From NCBI RefSeq assembly GCF_900099695.1, contig NZ_FNCY01000013.1, forward strand, positions 62,001 to 126,000: DNA of 64,000 bases, written 5' to 3'. Below the pieces are notes generated by a model. That model saw only the letters and a program-made list of their open reading frames with translations. It made no database searches and was not told the DNA's origin. Numbering within the stretch: position 1 is the first letter of the stretch; every line of letters starts with the position of its first letter. Made by a program: the position numbers and the translations under genes. The DNA comes from Propionivibrio dicarboxylicus. Lineage in GTDB: Bacteria > Pseudomonadota > Gammaproteobacteria > Burkholderiales > Rhodocyclaceae. Shown piece by piece: positions 1 through 8,168 of the stretch.

Positions 1-71
1 TCGCGCTTGCCACGTGCTCCTGCCTGCTCGCTCTCCGTCACACCGTCATCCGTCATCGCCACCATTCCCAT
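1..71 (-). CDS. possible N-terminal fragment of a divergent gene (cut by window edge)
   Basis: Reading leftwards from an ATG at 71 the frame stays open to the window edge and codes for a short acidic then basic N-terminus (MGMVAMTDDGVTESEQ, then AGARGKR), with codons typical of the surrounding genes. Alternative ATGs lie at 65 and 56. No good ribosome binding site is visible. A divergent regulator next to the TRAP receptor would fit the layout, but that is inference; the call could be chance in GC-rich DNA. Confidence 0.25.
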   Translation of the reverse strand, partial: MGMVAMTDDGVTESEQAGARGKR

Positions 72-280
72 GTCAAAGGAAGCGCTTCATCACTCGCCGC
101 GCCGTCCCGGCGTCTTTGCGCGTCAAGGCGAGACCGCCCCGGCACCAGCCCAACCGGCCTCACGGCATTCCCGGCCGGAATATCGCCATAACCATAAATC
201 AATACCGCCCCTCATGCCAATGCAGTAAGTTGCTTGCAATGCAGCCAAACGATACGATGTACCGCATTACGATACACTAA

Positions 281-292
281 AATGACGTCATT
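281..292. promoter_or_regulatory. 12-bp perfect palindrome, possible operator
   Basis: AATGACGTCATT reads the same on both strands and lies about 100 bases before the TRAP receptor gene. The surrounding stretch (about 250-292) is locally AT-richer than its flanks, as in a promoter. The rest of 72-394 holds no gene that I can support. Operator function is inferred from symmetry and position only. Confidence 0.3.
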
Positions 293-394
293 CCAGCGCC
301 GATCGCGGCACGACGCGCCGCTCTGCCCCAGCGCTGCACTTCCATCCCGCAAACCGCTTGTATTCAATCGCAATAAGGACAGAGGAGGCGTTAC

Positions 395-1432
395 ATGAAA
401 TTTGCAATGAAGGCTCTGCTGGCATCGCTGATGGCATCGGTCGCGCTGGCGTCGTTCGGCGCCGAACCCGAGAAAAAAACGTTCCGGCTCAAGTTCGCCC
501 ACCACAACCCGCCGACCTCCTTTCTCGCCGCCAACGGTTTCGCGCCCTGGGTGAAGGCCATCGAGACGAGAACCGGCGGACAGGTGAAGATCGACGTCTA
601 TCCCTCCTCGATGCTCGGCAAGGCGCCCGACGCCTACGACAACACGATCAAGGGGGTCACCGACATCGCCTGGAGCTATGTCGCTTTCTTCCCCGGCCGC
701 TTTCCGCTGACCGAAGTCATCAACCTGCCGATGCTGGGTATCGACAAGGCGACGCTCGGCAGCAAGGTGATCTGGGACCTCTACCAGAACTCTCCGTACA
801 TCAGGAAGGAATTCGCCGACGTGAAGGTGCTGACCCTGCACTGTCATGACGGCGCGCCGATCGTCTCGAAGAAGCCGATCGTCGGCATGGCCGACATGCA
901 GGGCAAGAAGATCCGCACCGGCGGCGGCCCCTTGATTCCGCTGCTGCAATCGCTCGGATCGAGCCCGATGGCGATGCCTTCGCCCGACACCTACCAGGCG
1001 GCCGAAAAGGGCGTCATCGATGGCGCCGTGCTGGCCTGGGAAGCGGTCGAGATGATGAACCTGCAAGAAATCCTGAAGAGCGGGCTCGATGCCAACGTCA
1101 ATGCCGGCGTCTTCTTCCTGGTCATGAACAAGAAGACCTGGGACGCCTTGCCGCCGGAAGTGCAGAAGGTCTTCGACGAGGAAAGCGGCGAGAAGGCCAG
1201 CCAACTCTTCGCGCGCGCCTTCGACGAGACCAAGAAAATGTCGACGGCGAAGTTCGTCAAGGCCGGCGGCAAGATCGCCACGCTTGATGCCGGCGAAACG
1301 GCCAAGTGGCGCGACAAGGGCAAACTCGTGTGGGACAAGTGGGCGAGCGACCTCGAAGCCAAGGGCCAGCCCGGCAAGGCCGTGCTCGACCTGACCGTGC
1401 GCAAGGTCGACGAATACGCCAAGCAGATGTAA
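395..1432 (+). CDS. TRAP transporter solute-binding protein, DctP family
   Basis: Periplasmic receptor of a tripartite ATP-independent transporter, binding an organic acid and handing it to a DctQM membrane pair. The 345-residue product has a signal peptide (about 1-22, ending in ALASFGAEP), then the typical DctP mature protein with the IRTGGGPL segment (about residue 170) where the conserved arginine that grips a carboxylate is found. The start is supported by an AGAGGAGG-like site just upstream. No DctQ or DctM gene is present on either side; the next gene is a different transporter, so this receptor is orphan within the window. The ligand cannot be read from sequence. Confidence 0.9.
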   Translation: MKFAMKALLASLMASVALASFGAEPEKKTFRLKFAHHNPPTSFLAANGFAPWVKAIETRTGGQVKIDVYPSSMLGKAPDAYDNTIKGVTDIAWSYVAFFPGRFPLTEVINLPMLGIDKATLGSKVIWDLYQNSPYIRKEFADVKVLTLHCHDGAPIVSKKPIVGMADMQGKKIRTGGGPLIPLLQSLGSSPMAMPSPDTYQAAEKGVIDGAVLAWEAVEMMNLQEILKSGLDANVNAGVFFLVMNKKTWDALPPEVQKVFDEESGEKASQLFARAFDETKKMSTAKFVKAGGKIATLDAGETAKWRDKGKLVWDKWASDLEAKGQPGKAVLDLTVRKVDEYAKQM

Positions 1433-1550
1433 GCCCTCGCCCTGACGCGGCCACCGGCCTCAGCCCGGCGGCCGCCTCGGACACCGCGGGCGCGCCCCGC
1501 GCGCCGTTCTCCCGAACGCCGGCACCGTCGGACACGTTCCCCCAACACGC

Positions 1551-2462
1551 ATGCACAAACCTCTGCGCCGCGCGGAAATCACCCTCCTCCTCGTCGCCAT
1601 CGTCTGGGGGGTCAATCATCCCGTTGTCAAGTACGCGCTGCAGCATCTGCCGCCGCAAGCCTTCAATGTGGCGCGCCTCGCCGCTGCCAGCGTGCTCGCC
1701 CTCTTCGCCCTCTGGCTCTCGCGCAGCCACCGCCCGATCGCACGCGGCGACCGCGGACGCTTCTTCCGCGTCAGCGCGCTCGGCTTCTTTGTCTTCCAGT
1801 TCTTCTTTACCGAAGGCATCCAGCGCACCACGGCGGGCAATGCCTCCTTCATGCTCTGCCTGATGCCGGTCAGCGTGCTGCTCCTGAACAAGCTTTTCGG
1901 CTTCGAACCCTTGCGCCGTGCCGTCGTCCTCGGCGTCGCCCTGTCGGTCGCCGGCGTCCTCCTGATCGTGATCGGCGCCGGACGCGAAATCAGCCTGATC
2001 GGCGCCCATCTCGCCGGCGCCCTGCTGATCTTCGTTTCGCAAGCCGGAAACGCCTACTACACGGTGTTCTCGAAGGAGTTGCTGCACCGCTATTCGAGCA
2101 CCCAGGTCACCGCTTATATGATCGTCATCACTACCGGACTGCTGCTTTGCGCTTCGCTGCCCGAGGTGATGGCCGTACAGTGGTCGGCCGTCCCGGTTTC
2201 CGCCTGGCTCTGCGTCATCTATTCAGGCGTCATTGCCCTGTGCCTGTGCAATTTCCTCTGGATCTGGGGCTGCGGCGTCATCGGCAGTTCGCGCGTGGCG
2301 ATCTTCGGCAACGTCTCGCCGATCTTCGCGGTCATCACCGGCCACTTTCTCCTTGGCGAAAGCTTCGGCCCCTTGCAGGCGGCCGGTGCCGCCTGCATCT
2401 TCGCCGGGGTGTACATCACGCGCCGGCAAAAGCCGGCCGCATCGCAAGGCAGTGCGGGCTGA
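1551..2462 (+). CDS. DMT-superfamily transporter with two EamA domains
   Basis: Inner-membrane exporter of the drug/metabolite family. The 303-residue protein is almost entirely hydrophobic and folds as two EamA halves of about five helices each (roughly 8-140 and 150-295), with the family's WGVNHPVVKY opening and a repeat-two segment around NAYYTVFSKELL. The C-terminus is short and basic. It follows the TRAP receptor by 118 bases on the same strand and converges on cysB. Substrate unknown; members export amino acids, metabolites or drugs. Confidence 0.85.
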   Translation: MHKPLRRAEITLLLVAIVWGVNHPVVKYALQHLPPQAFNVARLAAASVLALFALWLSRSHRPIARGDRGRFFRVSALGFFVFQFFFTEGIQRTTAGNASFMLCLMPVSVLLLNKLFGFEPLRRAVVLGVALSVAGVLLIVIGAGREISLIGAHLAGALLIFVSQAGNAYYTVFSKELLHRYSSTQVTAYMIVITTGLLLCASLPEVMAVQWSAVPVSAWLCVIYSGVIALCLCNFLWIWGCGVIGSSRVAIFGNVSPIFAVITGHFLLGESFGPLQAAGAACIFAGVYITRRQKPAASQGSAG

Positions 2463-2483
2463 CGATAGCGATACCGGAAACGG

Positions 2484-3434
2484 CTAGATCGAGAAATCCT
2501 CGCCGCCGCTCGCCGGCTGCCGCAGCAGCTCGCCGATACGTTCCTCGGTCAAGCCGGGGACCAGCTTGGCGATCAGCGCATAGGCATAGCGCCGCAGGTA
2601 GACGCCGCGGCGCAGCGCCAGTCGCGTCGTGTTCGGAACGAAGAGATCGGGCTGCTCGATCAGCGTGAGATGGCCGTCGCGCTCGCGATCGAAGGCCATG
2701 GCGGCGACGATGCCGACGCCGAGTCCGATGCCGACATAGGTCTTGATTACGTCGGCATCGATCGCCGAGAGCACGATATCCGGGGCGAGCCCGGCTTCGG
2801 CAAAGCGGCGGTCGATGTTGGCGCGGCCGGTGAACCCCTCGTGATAGGTGACAATCGGATATTCGGCGAGGTCGGCCAGCGTAATCTTGTCGAGCGATTC
2901 GAGCGGATGCCCCTTGGGCACGATGACGGCGTGATGCCAGGTGTAATAGGGAAAGGTGACGACTTCGGGCACGTTCGCCAGCCATTCGGTGGCGATGGCG
3001 ATATCGGCCTCGCCGGCCGTCAGGAGCTCGGCGATCTCGCGCGGGCTGCCCTGGTGCAGGGCCAGGTGCACTTTCGGATATTCGTCGCGGAAGGACTTGA
3101 TCACCTCCGGCAGCGCATAGCGCGCCTGCGTGTGCGTCGTCGCGATGACGAGGCTACCGGCGTCCTTGTTGGAGAAGTGGTCGGCAATGCTCCGGGCATT
3201 CTGCGTGTCGAGCAGGATGCGCTCGACCACCGTCAGCAGTTCCTTGCCCGGTTCGGTGAGCCCGAGCAGCCGCTTGCCGCGCCGGACGAAGATCTCGATA
3301 CCGAGTTCATCTTCAAGATCCTTGATGTGCTTCGAGACGCCGGGCTGCGAGGTAAACAGCGTATTGGCGACCGTCGTCAGGTTGAAGTCCTGCCGCACGG
3401 TCTCGCGGATGATGCGCAGCTGCTGGAAGTTCAT
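2484..3434 (-). CDS. cysB: CysB-type LysR regulator of sulfur assimilation
   Basis: LysR-family activator of sulfate assimilation and cysteine genes, sensing O- or N-acetylserine. The N-terminus MNFQQLRIIRETVRQDFNL followed by TSQPGVSKHIKDLEDELG is the CysB winged-helix signature; residues about 90-300 form the inducer-binding domain, with the TTHTQARYALP segment typical of CysB and Cbl. I chose the ATG at 3434, which has GGAG a few bases upstream; a GTG at 3440 is in frame. Length is close to the usual 310-324. The nearby cysK and sulfur-transport genes fit its role. Cbl-type paralogues cannot be fully excluded. Confidence 0.9.
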   Translation of the reverse strand: MNFQQLRIIRETVRQDFNLTTVANTLFTSQPGVSKHIKDLEDELGIEIFVRRGKRLLGLTEPGKELLTVVERILLDTQNARSIADHFSNKDAGSLVIATTHTQARYALPEVIKSFRDEYPKVHLALHQGSPREIAELLTAGEADIAIATEWLANVPEVVTFPYYTWHHAVIVPKGHPLESLDKITLADLAEYPIVTYHEGFTGRANIDRRFAEAGLAPDIVLSAIDADVIKTYVGIGLGVGIVAAMAFDRERDGHLTLIEQPDLFVPNTTRLALRRGVYLRRYAYALIAKLVPGLTEERIGELLRQPASGGEDFSI

Positions 3435-3899
3435 CGTCACTCCGATCGCCTAATGAGAGAAGCACACCGTCAACGATCGAGGACGCCGATCCGGAAGGGC
3501 TCGCCGCAGCAGGCGGCCGAACGTCGTGCCCACCAGTGCTTCAAGCACTGCCGCAAGGCCGCCAGACGGCCACGCCATCGTGGATTCGCGCCCATCGCCG
3601 GACTCCTGTCACGTTTCAGAAAAGCGCAGTCTAGGAGAAGCGCCGACGATTCAGAACGAATAAATCGCTATTTGCTTATAACAAGCGACCCAGCGCATCG
3701 CACGCCATGAAGTCCGGCGATTTCGCCTAACAGGCGGCGGCGTCAGCATGCCAAATTCATGAACCGGCACGCGCGGCCTGCGCTGTTGCCGTCGATATAA
3801 TCCCGAGGAATATCGAACGAACAAGGAATTCGTTTGCTCCCGTCAGGCTGCAACGTAGAGTGAGCGCTCATCCAAATGACCCGAACGCCAGGAGCGACC
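3435..3899. other. intergenic region between cysB and hydrolase gene
   Basis: About 465 bases without a supportable gene. The segment near 3655-3690 is AT-rich and probably holds the cysB promoter, but I see no clean -35/-10 pair. No repeats or RNA genes were recognised. Confidence 0.4.
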
Positions 3900-4484
3900 A
3901 TGAGCCTTCCCCCCGTCCTGATCGTGCCCGGCCGCGGCAATAGCGAAGCCGGGCACTGGCAGACTCTGCTCGAAGCATCGATTGGCCGCGCCAGCCGTGT
4001 CGACCAGGCCTGGAACGACAACGACATCGTCACCTGGGCCGGGAACATCGACCAGGCGGTGCAGCAGGCCGAACGCGCGCCGCTCGTTGTCGCCCACAGT
4101 TTTGGCTGCCTTGCCACCGCCTATGCGCAGATCGTGCTCGGCACGCCGATCGGCGCGACGCTCTTCGTCGCCCCCGCCGCACCCGAACGTTTCGGTCTTG
4201 ACACGACCCTGTTCGCCCATCCGCTAGGACGCCCGGGCCTCCTCGTCGCCAGCGAGAACGATCCCTGGCTCTCCTTCGCCGCCGCGACCGCGCTCGCGCA
4301 GCACTGGCGTATTCCGCAAATCAGTCTCGGACGCGCCGGCCACGTCAACGTCGCCTCGGGTTACGGTCGTTGGCCCGACGGTGAAGCGCTCGCCGAAACC
4401 CTGCGTAACGACCTCGACGCAATCCAGTCAGTCAGCGGCTACAGGCACCGCATCGCCACACCGGGCGCAGCGCTCGCAGCCTGA
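3900..4484 (+). CDS. RBBP9/YdeN-type alpha/beta serine hydrolase
   Basis: Small cytoplasmic serine hydrolase of the RBBP9/YdeN family (194 residues, normal for the family). The nucleophile lies in the VVAHSFGCLA motif, an H-S-F-G variant of G-x-S-x-G; the acid is in ASENDPW and the catalytic histidine in GRAGHVN, followed by the family ending GYGRWPDGE. The ATG at 3900 was chosen over one at 3876 because CCAGGAG sits at proper distance before it. Physiological substrates of the family are largely unknown. It stands alone between cysB and cysK. Confidence 0.85.
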   Translation: MSLPPVLIVPGRGNSEAGHWQTLLEASIGRASRVDQAWNDNDIVTWAGNIDQAVQQAERAPLVVAHSFGCLATAYAQIVLGTPIGATLFVAPAAPERFGLDTTLFAHPLGRPGLLVASENDPWLSFAAATALAQHWRIPQISLGRAGHVNVASGYGRWPDGEALAETLRNDLDAIQSVSGYRHRIATPGAALAA

Positions 4485-4863
4485 AGCACGGCAGGCGTCT
4501 CGCACCGATCGTCGACACGATCGCGTATCGCAAATCCTGTGTTTGCCTTCCGTGCCGCAGAGGCGGCAACCGTCCTGCGCGGTGTAGTTCAATGCCATAC
4601 ACGAGCCCGTTTCAGCAGGGATCCAGGGCCGCGCCGACGGCCCTCCGGGGTGCCGATACAGACGGCATTGCTCCGCTTGCGCATGGAACAAGCATGCGTT
4701 GCGCCTTATCGCGCCGAGAGATATCGATATGAAAATTGATTCGTTCGAAAGTCGGGACGAACTTGATAGATTGCTGTCGAACGAAGGCAAGGGCCGATAC
4801 GCGGCCCACCCACCCCGTCTGTTTCCCGGCGAACGCGCCGGACACGTTTTCAAGGAGAATGTC
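4485..4863. other. cysK upstream region
   Basis: 379 bases with no convincing gene. A frame open from 4699 runs into cysK but the upstream part looks like non-coding leader. An AT-rich stretch at 4725-4775 with repeated TCGAACGA/TCGTTCGA words could hold promoter or CysB-binding elements; this is not proven by any consensus I can recognise. Confidence 0.35.
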
Positions 4864-5805
<942 letters not shown>

Positions 5806-5855
5806 GCCCTGACGATCGGACGTTCCCCTGAACGTCGTCATCCGAAGCCCACAAA

Positions 5856-5883
5856 GTCGCGGCCGCCCAAGTGCGGCCGCGAC
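5856..5883 (+). terminator. GC-rich hairpin after cysK
   Basis: Perfect 11-bp inverted repeat (GTCGCGGCCGC and its complement) around a 6-base loop, 51 bases after the cysK stop. There is no strong T run behind it, so it may be a weak terminator or an mRNA-protecting stem. Confidence 0.55.
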
Positions 5884-5983
5884 CGTTTGCGCTGGCGGCA
5901 TCAAAGCACTATCCTCTCGCCGGTCATCGCGGCGCCGAAGCGGCCGACCGCGCTTTTTTCCGCACCGAACACGGAGTTTCGCC

Positions 5984-6535
5984 ATGCGCCACTTTGTCTT
6001 TCTCAACGGCAGCACCCGCACCCCCGAACAGCGCGGCAACACACTGACGCTCGCCCGGCTCGCCGCCCAGGGCCTGCCGGCCGATGCCCGCCAGACCTGG
6101 ATCGACCTCGCCCGCCAGTCGCTGCCGCCGTTCGAGGATGTCCGCCACACGACCGGCAGCTATGCGATGCCGACCGGCGACGCCAAGACCCTGCTTGACG
6201 CGACGCTCGCCGCCACCGACCTCGTCTTCGTCTCGCCCGTCTATTGGTTCTCGATCCCCTCGCCGATCAAGGCTTACCTCGATCACTGGAGCGGCTGGCT
6301 GCGCGTTCCCGGCCTCGACTTCAAGGCGAAGATGGCCGGCAAATCGCTCTGGATCGTCACCACCAGCGGCGACCTCGCCAAGGCCCAGCCGATGTTCGAC
6401 TCCTACCACCTCTGCGCCGACTTCCTCGGTCTGCGCTGGCGCGGCACGCTCTGGGGCAAGGGCGGCGCCCCCGACGCCGTGCTCGCCGACACGGCCGCCT
6501 GCGAGAGCGCCACGCGCTTTTTTGCCGGCGAGTAG
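5984..6535 (+). CDS. NAD(P)H-dependent FMN reductase, flavodoxin-like fold
   Basis: Flavodoxin-fold oxidoreductase of 183 residues. It opens with the FMN phosphate-loop type segment FLNGSTRTPEQRGNTLTLAR, has the mid-protein VFVSPVYWFSIPSPIKAYLDHWSG motif that is strongly conserved in NADPH-dependent FMN reductases (about 80-105), then LWIVTTSGD. It may act on quinones, azo compounds or chromate; the sequence does not decide. It stands alone, 14 bases before the operator of the toxin-antitoxin pair. Confidence 0.85.
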   Translation: MRHFVFLNGSTRTPEQRGNTLTLARLAAQGLPADARQTWIDLARQSLPPFEDVRHTTGSYAMPTGDAKTLLDATLAATDLVFVSPVYWFSIPSPIKAYLDHWSGWLRVPGLDFKAKMAGKSLWIVTTSGDLAKAQPMFDSYHLCADFLGLRWRGTLWGKGGAPDAVLADTAACESATRFFAGE

Positions 6536-6549
6536 GTTGCCCGAGCCAT

Positions 6550-6577
6550 GTTAATGTAGTAACGTACCTACATTAAC
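6550..6577. promoter_or_regulatory. palindromic operator of the toxin-antitoxin operon
   Basis: Perfect inverted repeat with 10-bp arms (GTTAATGTAG / CTACATTAAC) and an 8-base spacer, ending 22 bases before the antitoxin start. Antitoxin genes of the Phd family are normally repressed by their own product at such sites. Its only assignment evidence is symmetry and position, both of which are strong. Confidence 0.75.
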
Positions 6578-6599
6578 TTCGCTCATCGGAGGTGTCGCG

Positions 6600-6854
6600 A
6601 TGACCATCACGACATTGACCAGCCGGGAACTGAACCAGGATGTCACCCGCGCCAAGAACGCTGCCAAGACCGGGCCGGTCGTCATCACCGATCGCGGCAA
6701 GCCTGCGCACGTGCTGCTCAGCATCGAGGAATACCGACGACTCGTTGGGCAGCGACGCAACATCGCCGACGCGCTGGCCATGCCGGTGGCCGACGAGATC
6801 GCCTTCGAGCCGCCGCGGACGATCGTCGACCTCCGTCCGGCCGACCTGTCATGA
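6600..6854 (+). CDS. type II antitoxin, Phd/YefM family
   Basis: Antitoxin of 84 residues. The N-terminal part (TLTSRELNQDVTRAKNAA then GPVVITDRGKPAHVLLSIEEY) is the Phd/YefM DNA-binding and dimerisation fold; the C-terminal third, ending IVDLRPADLS, is expected to wrap around the toxin. GGAGG before the start is well placed. It overlaps the toxin gene by 4 bases (ATGA) and is preceded by a perfect palindrome, the standard self-regulated arrangement. Confidence 0.9.
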   Translation: MTITTLTSRELNQDVTRAKNAAKTGPVVITDRGKPAHVLLSIEEYRRLVGQRRNIADALAMPVADEIAFEPPRTIVDLRPADLS

Positions 6855-7270
6855 GCTTCATCCTTGACACGAACGTCGTGTCCGAACTGCGCAAGGTCCG
6901 CAGCGGCAAGGCCGATGCAAAGGTCATCGCCTGGGCGGCCAGTGTCGATGCTGCCGACCTATACATTTCAACCATCAGCATCATGGAACTGGCGCTCGGC
7001 GTCCTCTCCATAGAACGCAAGGACGCCGCCCAGGGCGCCATTTTGCGCGCGTGGCTGGAGCAACAGGTCTTGCCCGAGTTCTCCGACCGAACCCTGCCCA
7101 TCGACACGGCGGTGGCGCTGCGCTGCGCACGCCTGCATGTCCCGGACAAACGCGGCGAGCGCGACGCCCTGATTGCGGCCACTGCACTCGTGCACGGCAT
7201 GACCGTGGTGACGCGCAACGTCGGGGATTTTCGTTACGCGGGCTTGGCCGTCCTCAACCCCTGGGCGTAG
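6851..7270 (+). CDS. PIN-domain toxin, VapC/FitB type
   Basis: PIN-domain ribonuclease of 139 residues. Acidic active-site residues are visible in FILDTNVVSELRK (D6), SIMELALG (E42), and RDALIAATA plus RNVGDF near the end. VapC toxins usually cut initiator tRNA or rRNA loops; FitB relatives act the same way structurally. It is translationally coupled to the antitoxin and its 3' end overlaps the convergent YeeE-type gene by 17 bases. Confidence 0.9.
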   Translation: MSFILDTNVVSELRKVRSGKADAKVIAWAASVDAADLYISTISIMELALGVLSIERKDAAQGAILRAWLEQQVLPEFSDRTLPIDTAVALRCARLHVPDKRGERDALIAATALVHGMTVVTRNVGDFRYAGLAVLNPWA

Positions 7271-7682
7271 CGACCCGCCGGCGCAACAGTTCGAACAGCG
7301 CCATGCCGGCGACCAGGCCGGCAAAGAAGATCCAGCCGCCCGGCACACCGGCGCCGAGCAGCACGAAGGCCGGCCCGGGACAAATCCCGGCAAGCCCCCA
7401 GCCGATCCCGAAAATCAGGCTGCCGCCGACGAGCGGCAGATCGATCGCCCGCGCCGACGGCAGGCGCATTGGCCGCGCGCGGAACGACAGCGACCGACTG
7501 GCGGCGAGGCGGAAGGCCGGCAGCGCGACGGCGATGGCGCCGCCCATCACCAGCATCAGCGACGGGTCCCAGGCACCGCCGAGATCGAGGAAGGCCTGGA
7601 CCTTGGCCGGATTGCCCATGCCCGAAACGACCAGCCCGAGGCCGAAGAGCAGACCGGCGAGCGCGGCAATAAACAGGTTCAT
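7254..7682 (-). CDS. YeeE/YedE-family sulfur transport half-protein (second of pair)
   Basis: Membrane protein of 142 residues in the DUF395 (YeeE/YedE, sulf_transp) family, which moves thiosulfate or related sulfur species. It has about four helices and the conserved GIGWGLAGICPGPA motif with its cysteine (about residue 100). Single-chain YeeE is about twice this length, so this and the neighbour at 7693 are probably the two halves of one transporter. It is 10 bases downstream of its partner. Confidence 0.85.
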   Translation of the reverse strand: MNLFIAALAGLLFGLGLVVSGMGNPAKVQAFLDLGGAWDPSLMLVMGGAIAVALPAFRLAASRSLSFRARPMRLPSARAIDLPLVGGSLIFGIGWGLAGICPGPAFVLLGAGVPGGWIFFAGLVAGMALFELLRRRVATPRG

Positions 7683-7692
7683 CGCGCGCCCC

Positions 7693-8133
7693 TCAGGCCA
7701 GGACGTGCCGCAGCACGAAGACCGTGGCGAAGCCGGCGGCCATGAACGTCAGCGTCGCCGCGAACGAGCGCGGCGACAGGCGCGCCAACCCGCAGACGCC
7801 ATGCCCGCTGGTACAACCCGAACCGAGGCGCGACCCGAAACCGACGAGTACGCCGGCCAGCGCCAGCAGCAGCGGCGACGCCACGATCCGGCTCTCCGGC
7901 AGCGACGCCACCGACGCAAAGAGCAGCGGCGCGGCAACGAGGCCGAGCACGAAGGCGATACGCCAGGCGGCGTCGCCGAATTCACGGAAAACACCCCGGA
8001 AAATCCCACCGACGATGCCGCTGATGCCGGCAACACGGCCTTCGAGCAGCAGCAGGACGGCGACGCCGGCGCCGATCAGCAGGCCGCCGGACAATGATGC
8101 CCAGGGCGTGAAATGAAGCCAGTCAATTTGCAT
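7693..8133 (-). CDS. YeeE/YedE-family sulfur transport half-protein (first of pair)
   Basis: 146-residue membrane protein, N-terminal type half of the YeeE/YedE pair, with about four helices and the cysteine-bearing motif [21 protein letters not shown] (given here from about residue 98) that is thought to relay sulfur. It follows cusA by 35 bases on the same strand, so it may be read from the cus operon, although the function belongs with the cys genes to the left. Confidence 0.85.
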   Translation of the reverse strand: MQIDWLHFTPWASLSGGLLIGAGVAVLLLLEGRVAGISGIVGGIFRGVFREFGDAAWRIAFVLGLVAAPLLFASVASLPESRIVASPLLLALAGVLVGFGSRLGSGCTSGHGVCGLARLSPRSFAATLTFMAAGFATVFVLRHVLA

Positions 8134-8168
8134 CGCGTTTCCCGCTTTTCCAATTCAGCATAAACACA

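Noticed and set aside
4699-4863. In-frame 55-residue N-terminal extension of cysK
   Set aside because: Unlike any cysteine synthase N-terminus; the internal ATG has a strong ribosome site and gives the standard length.
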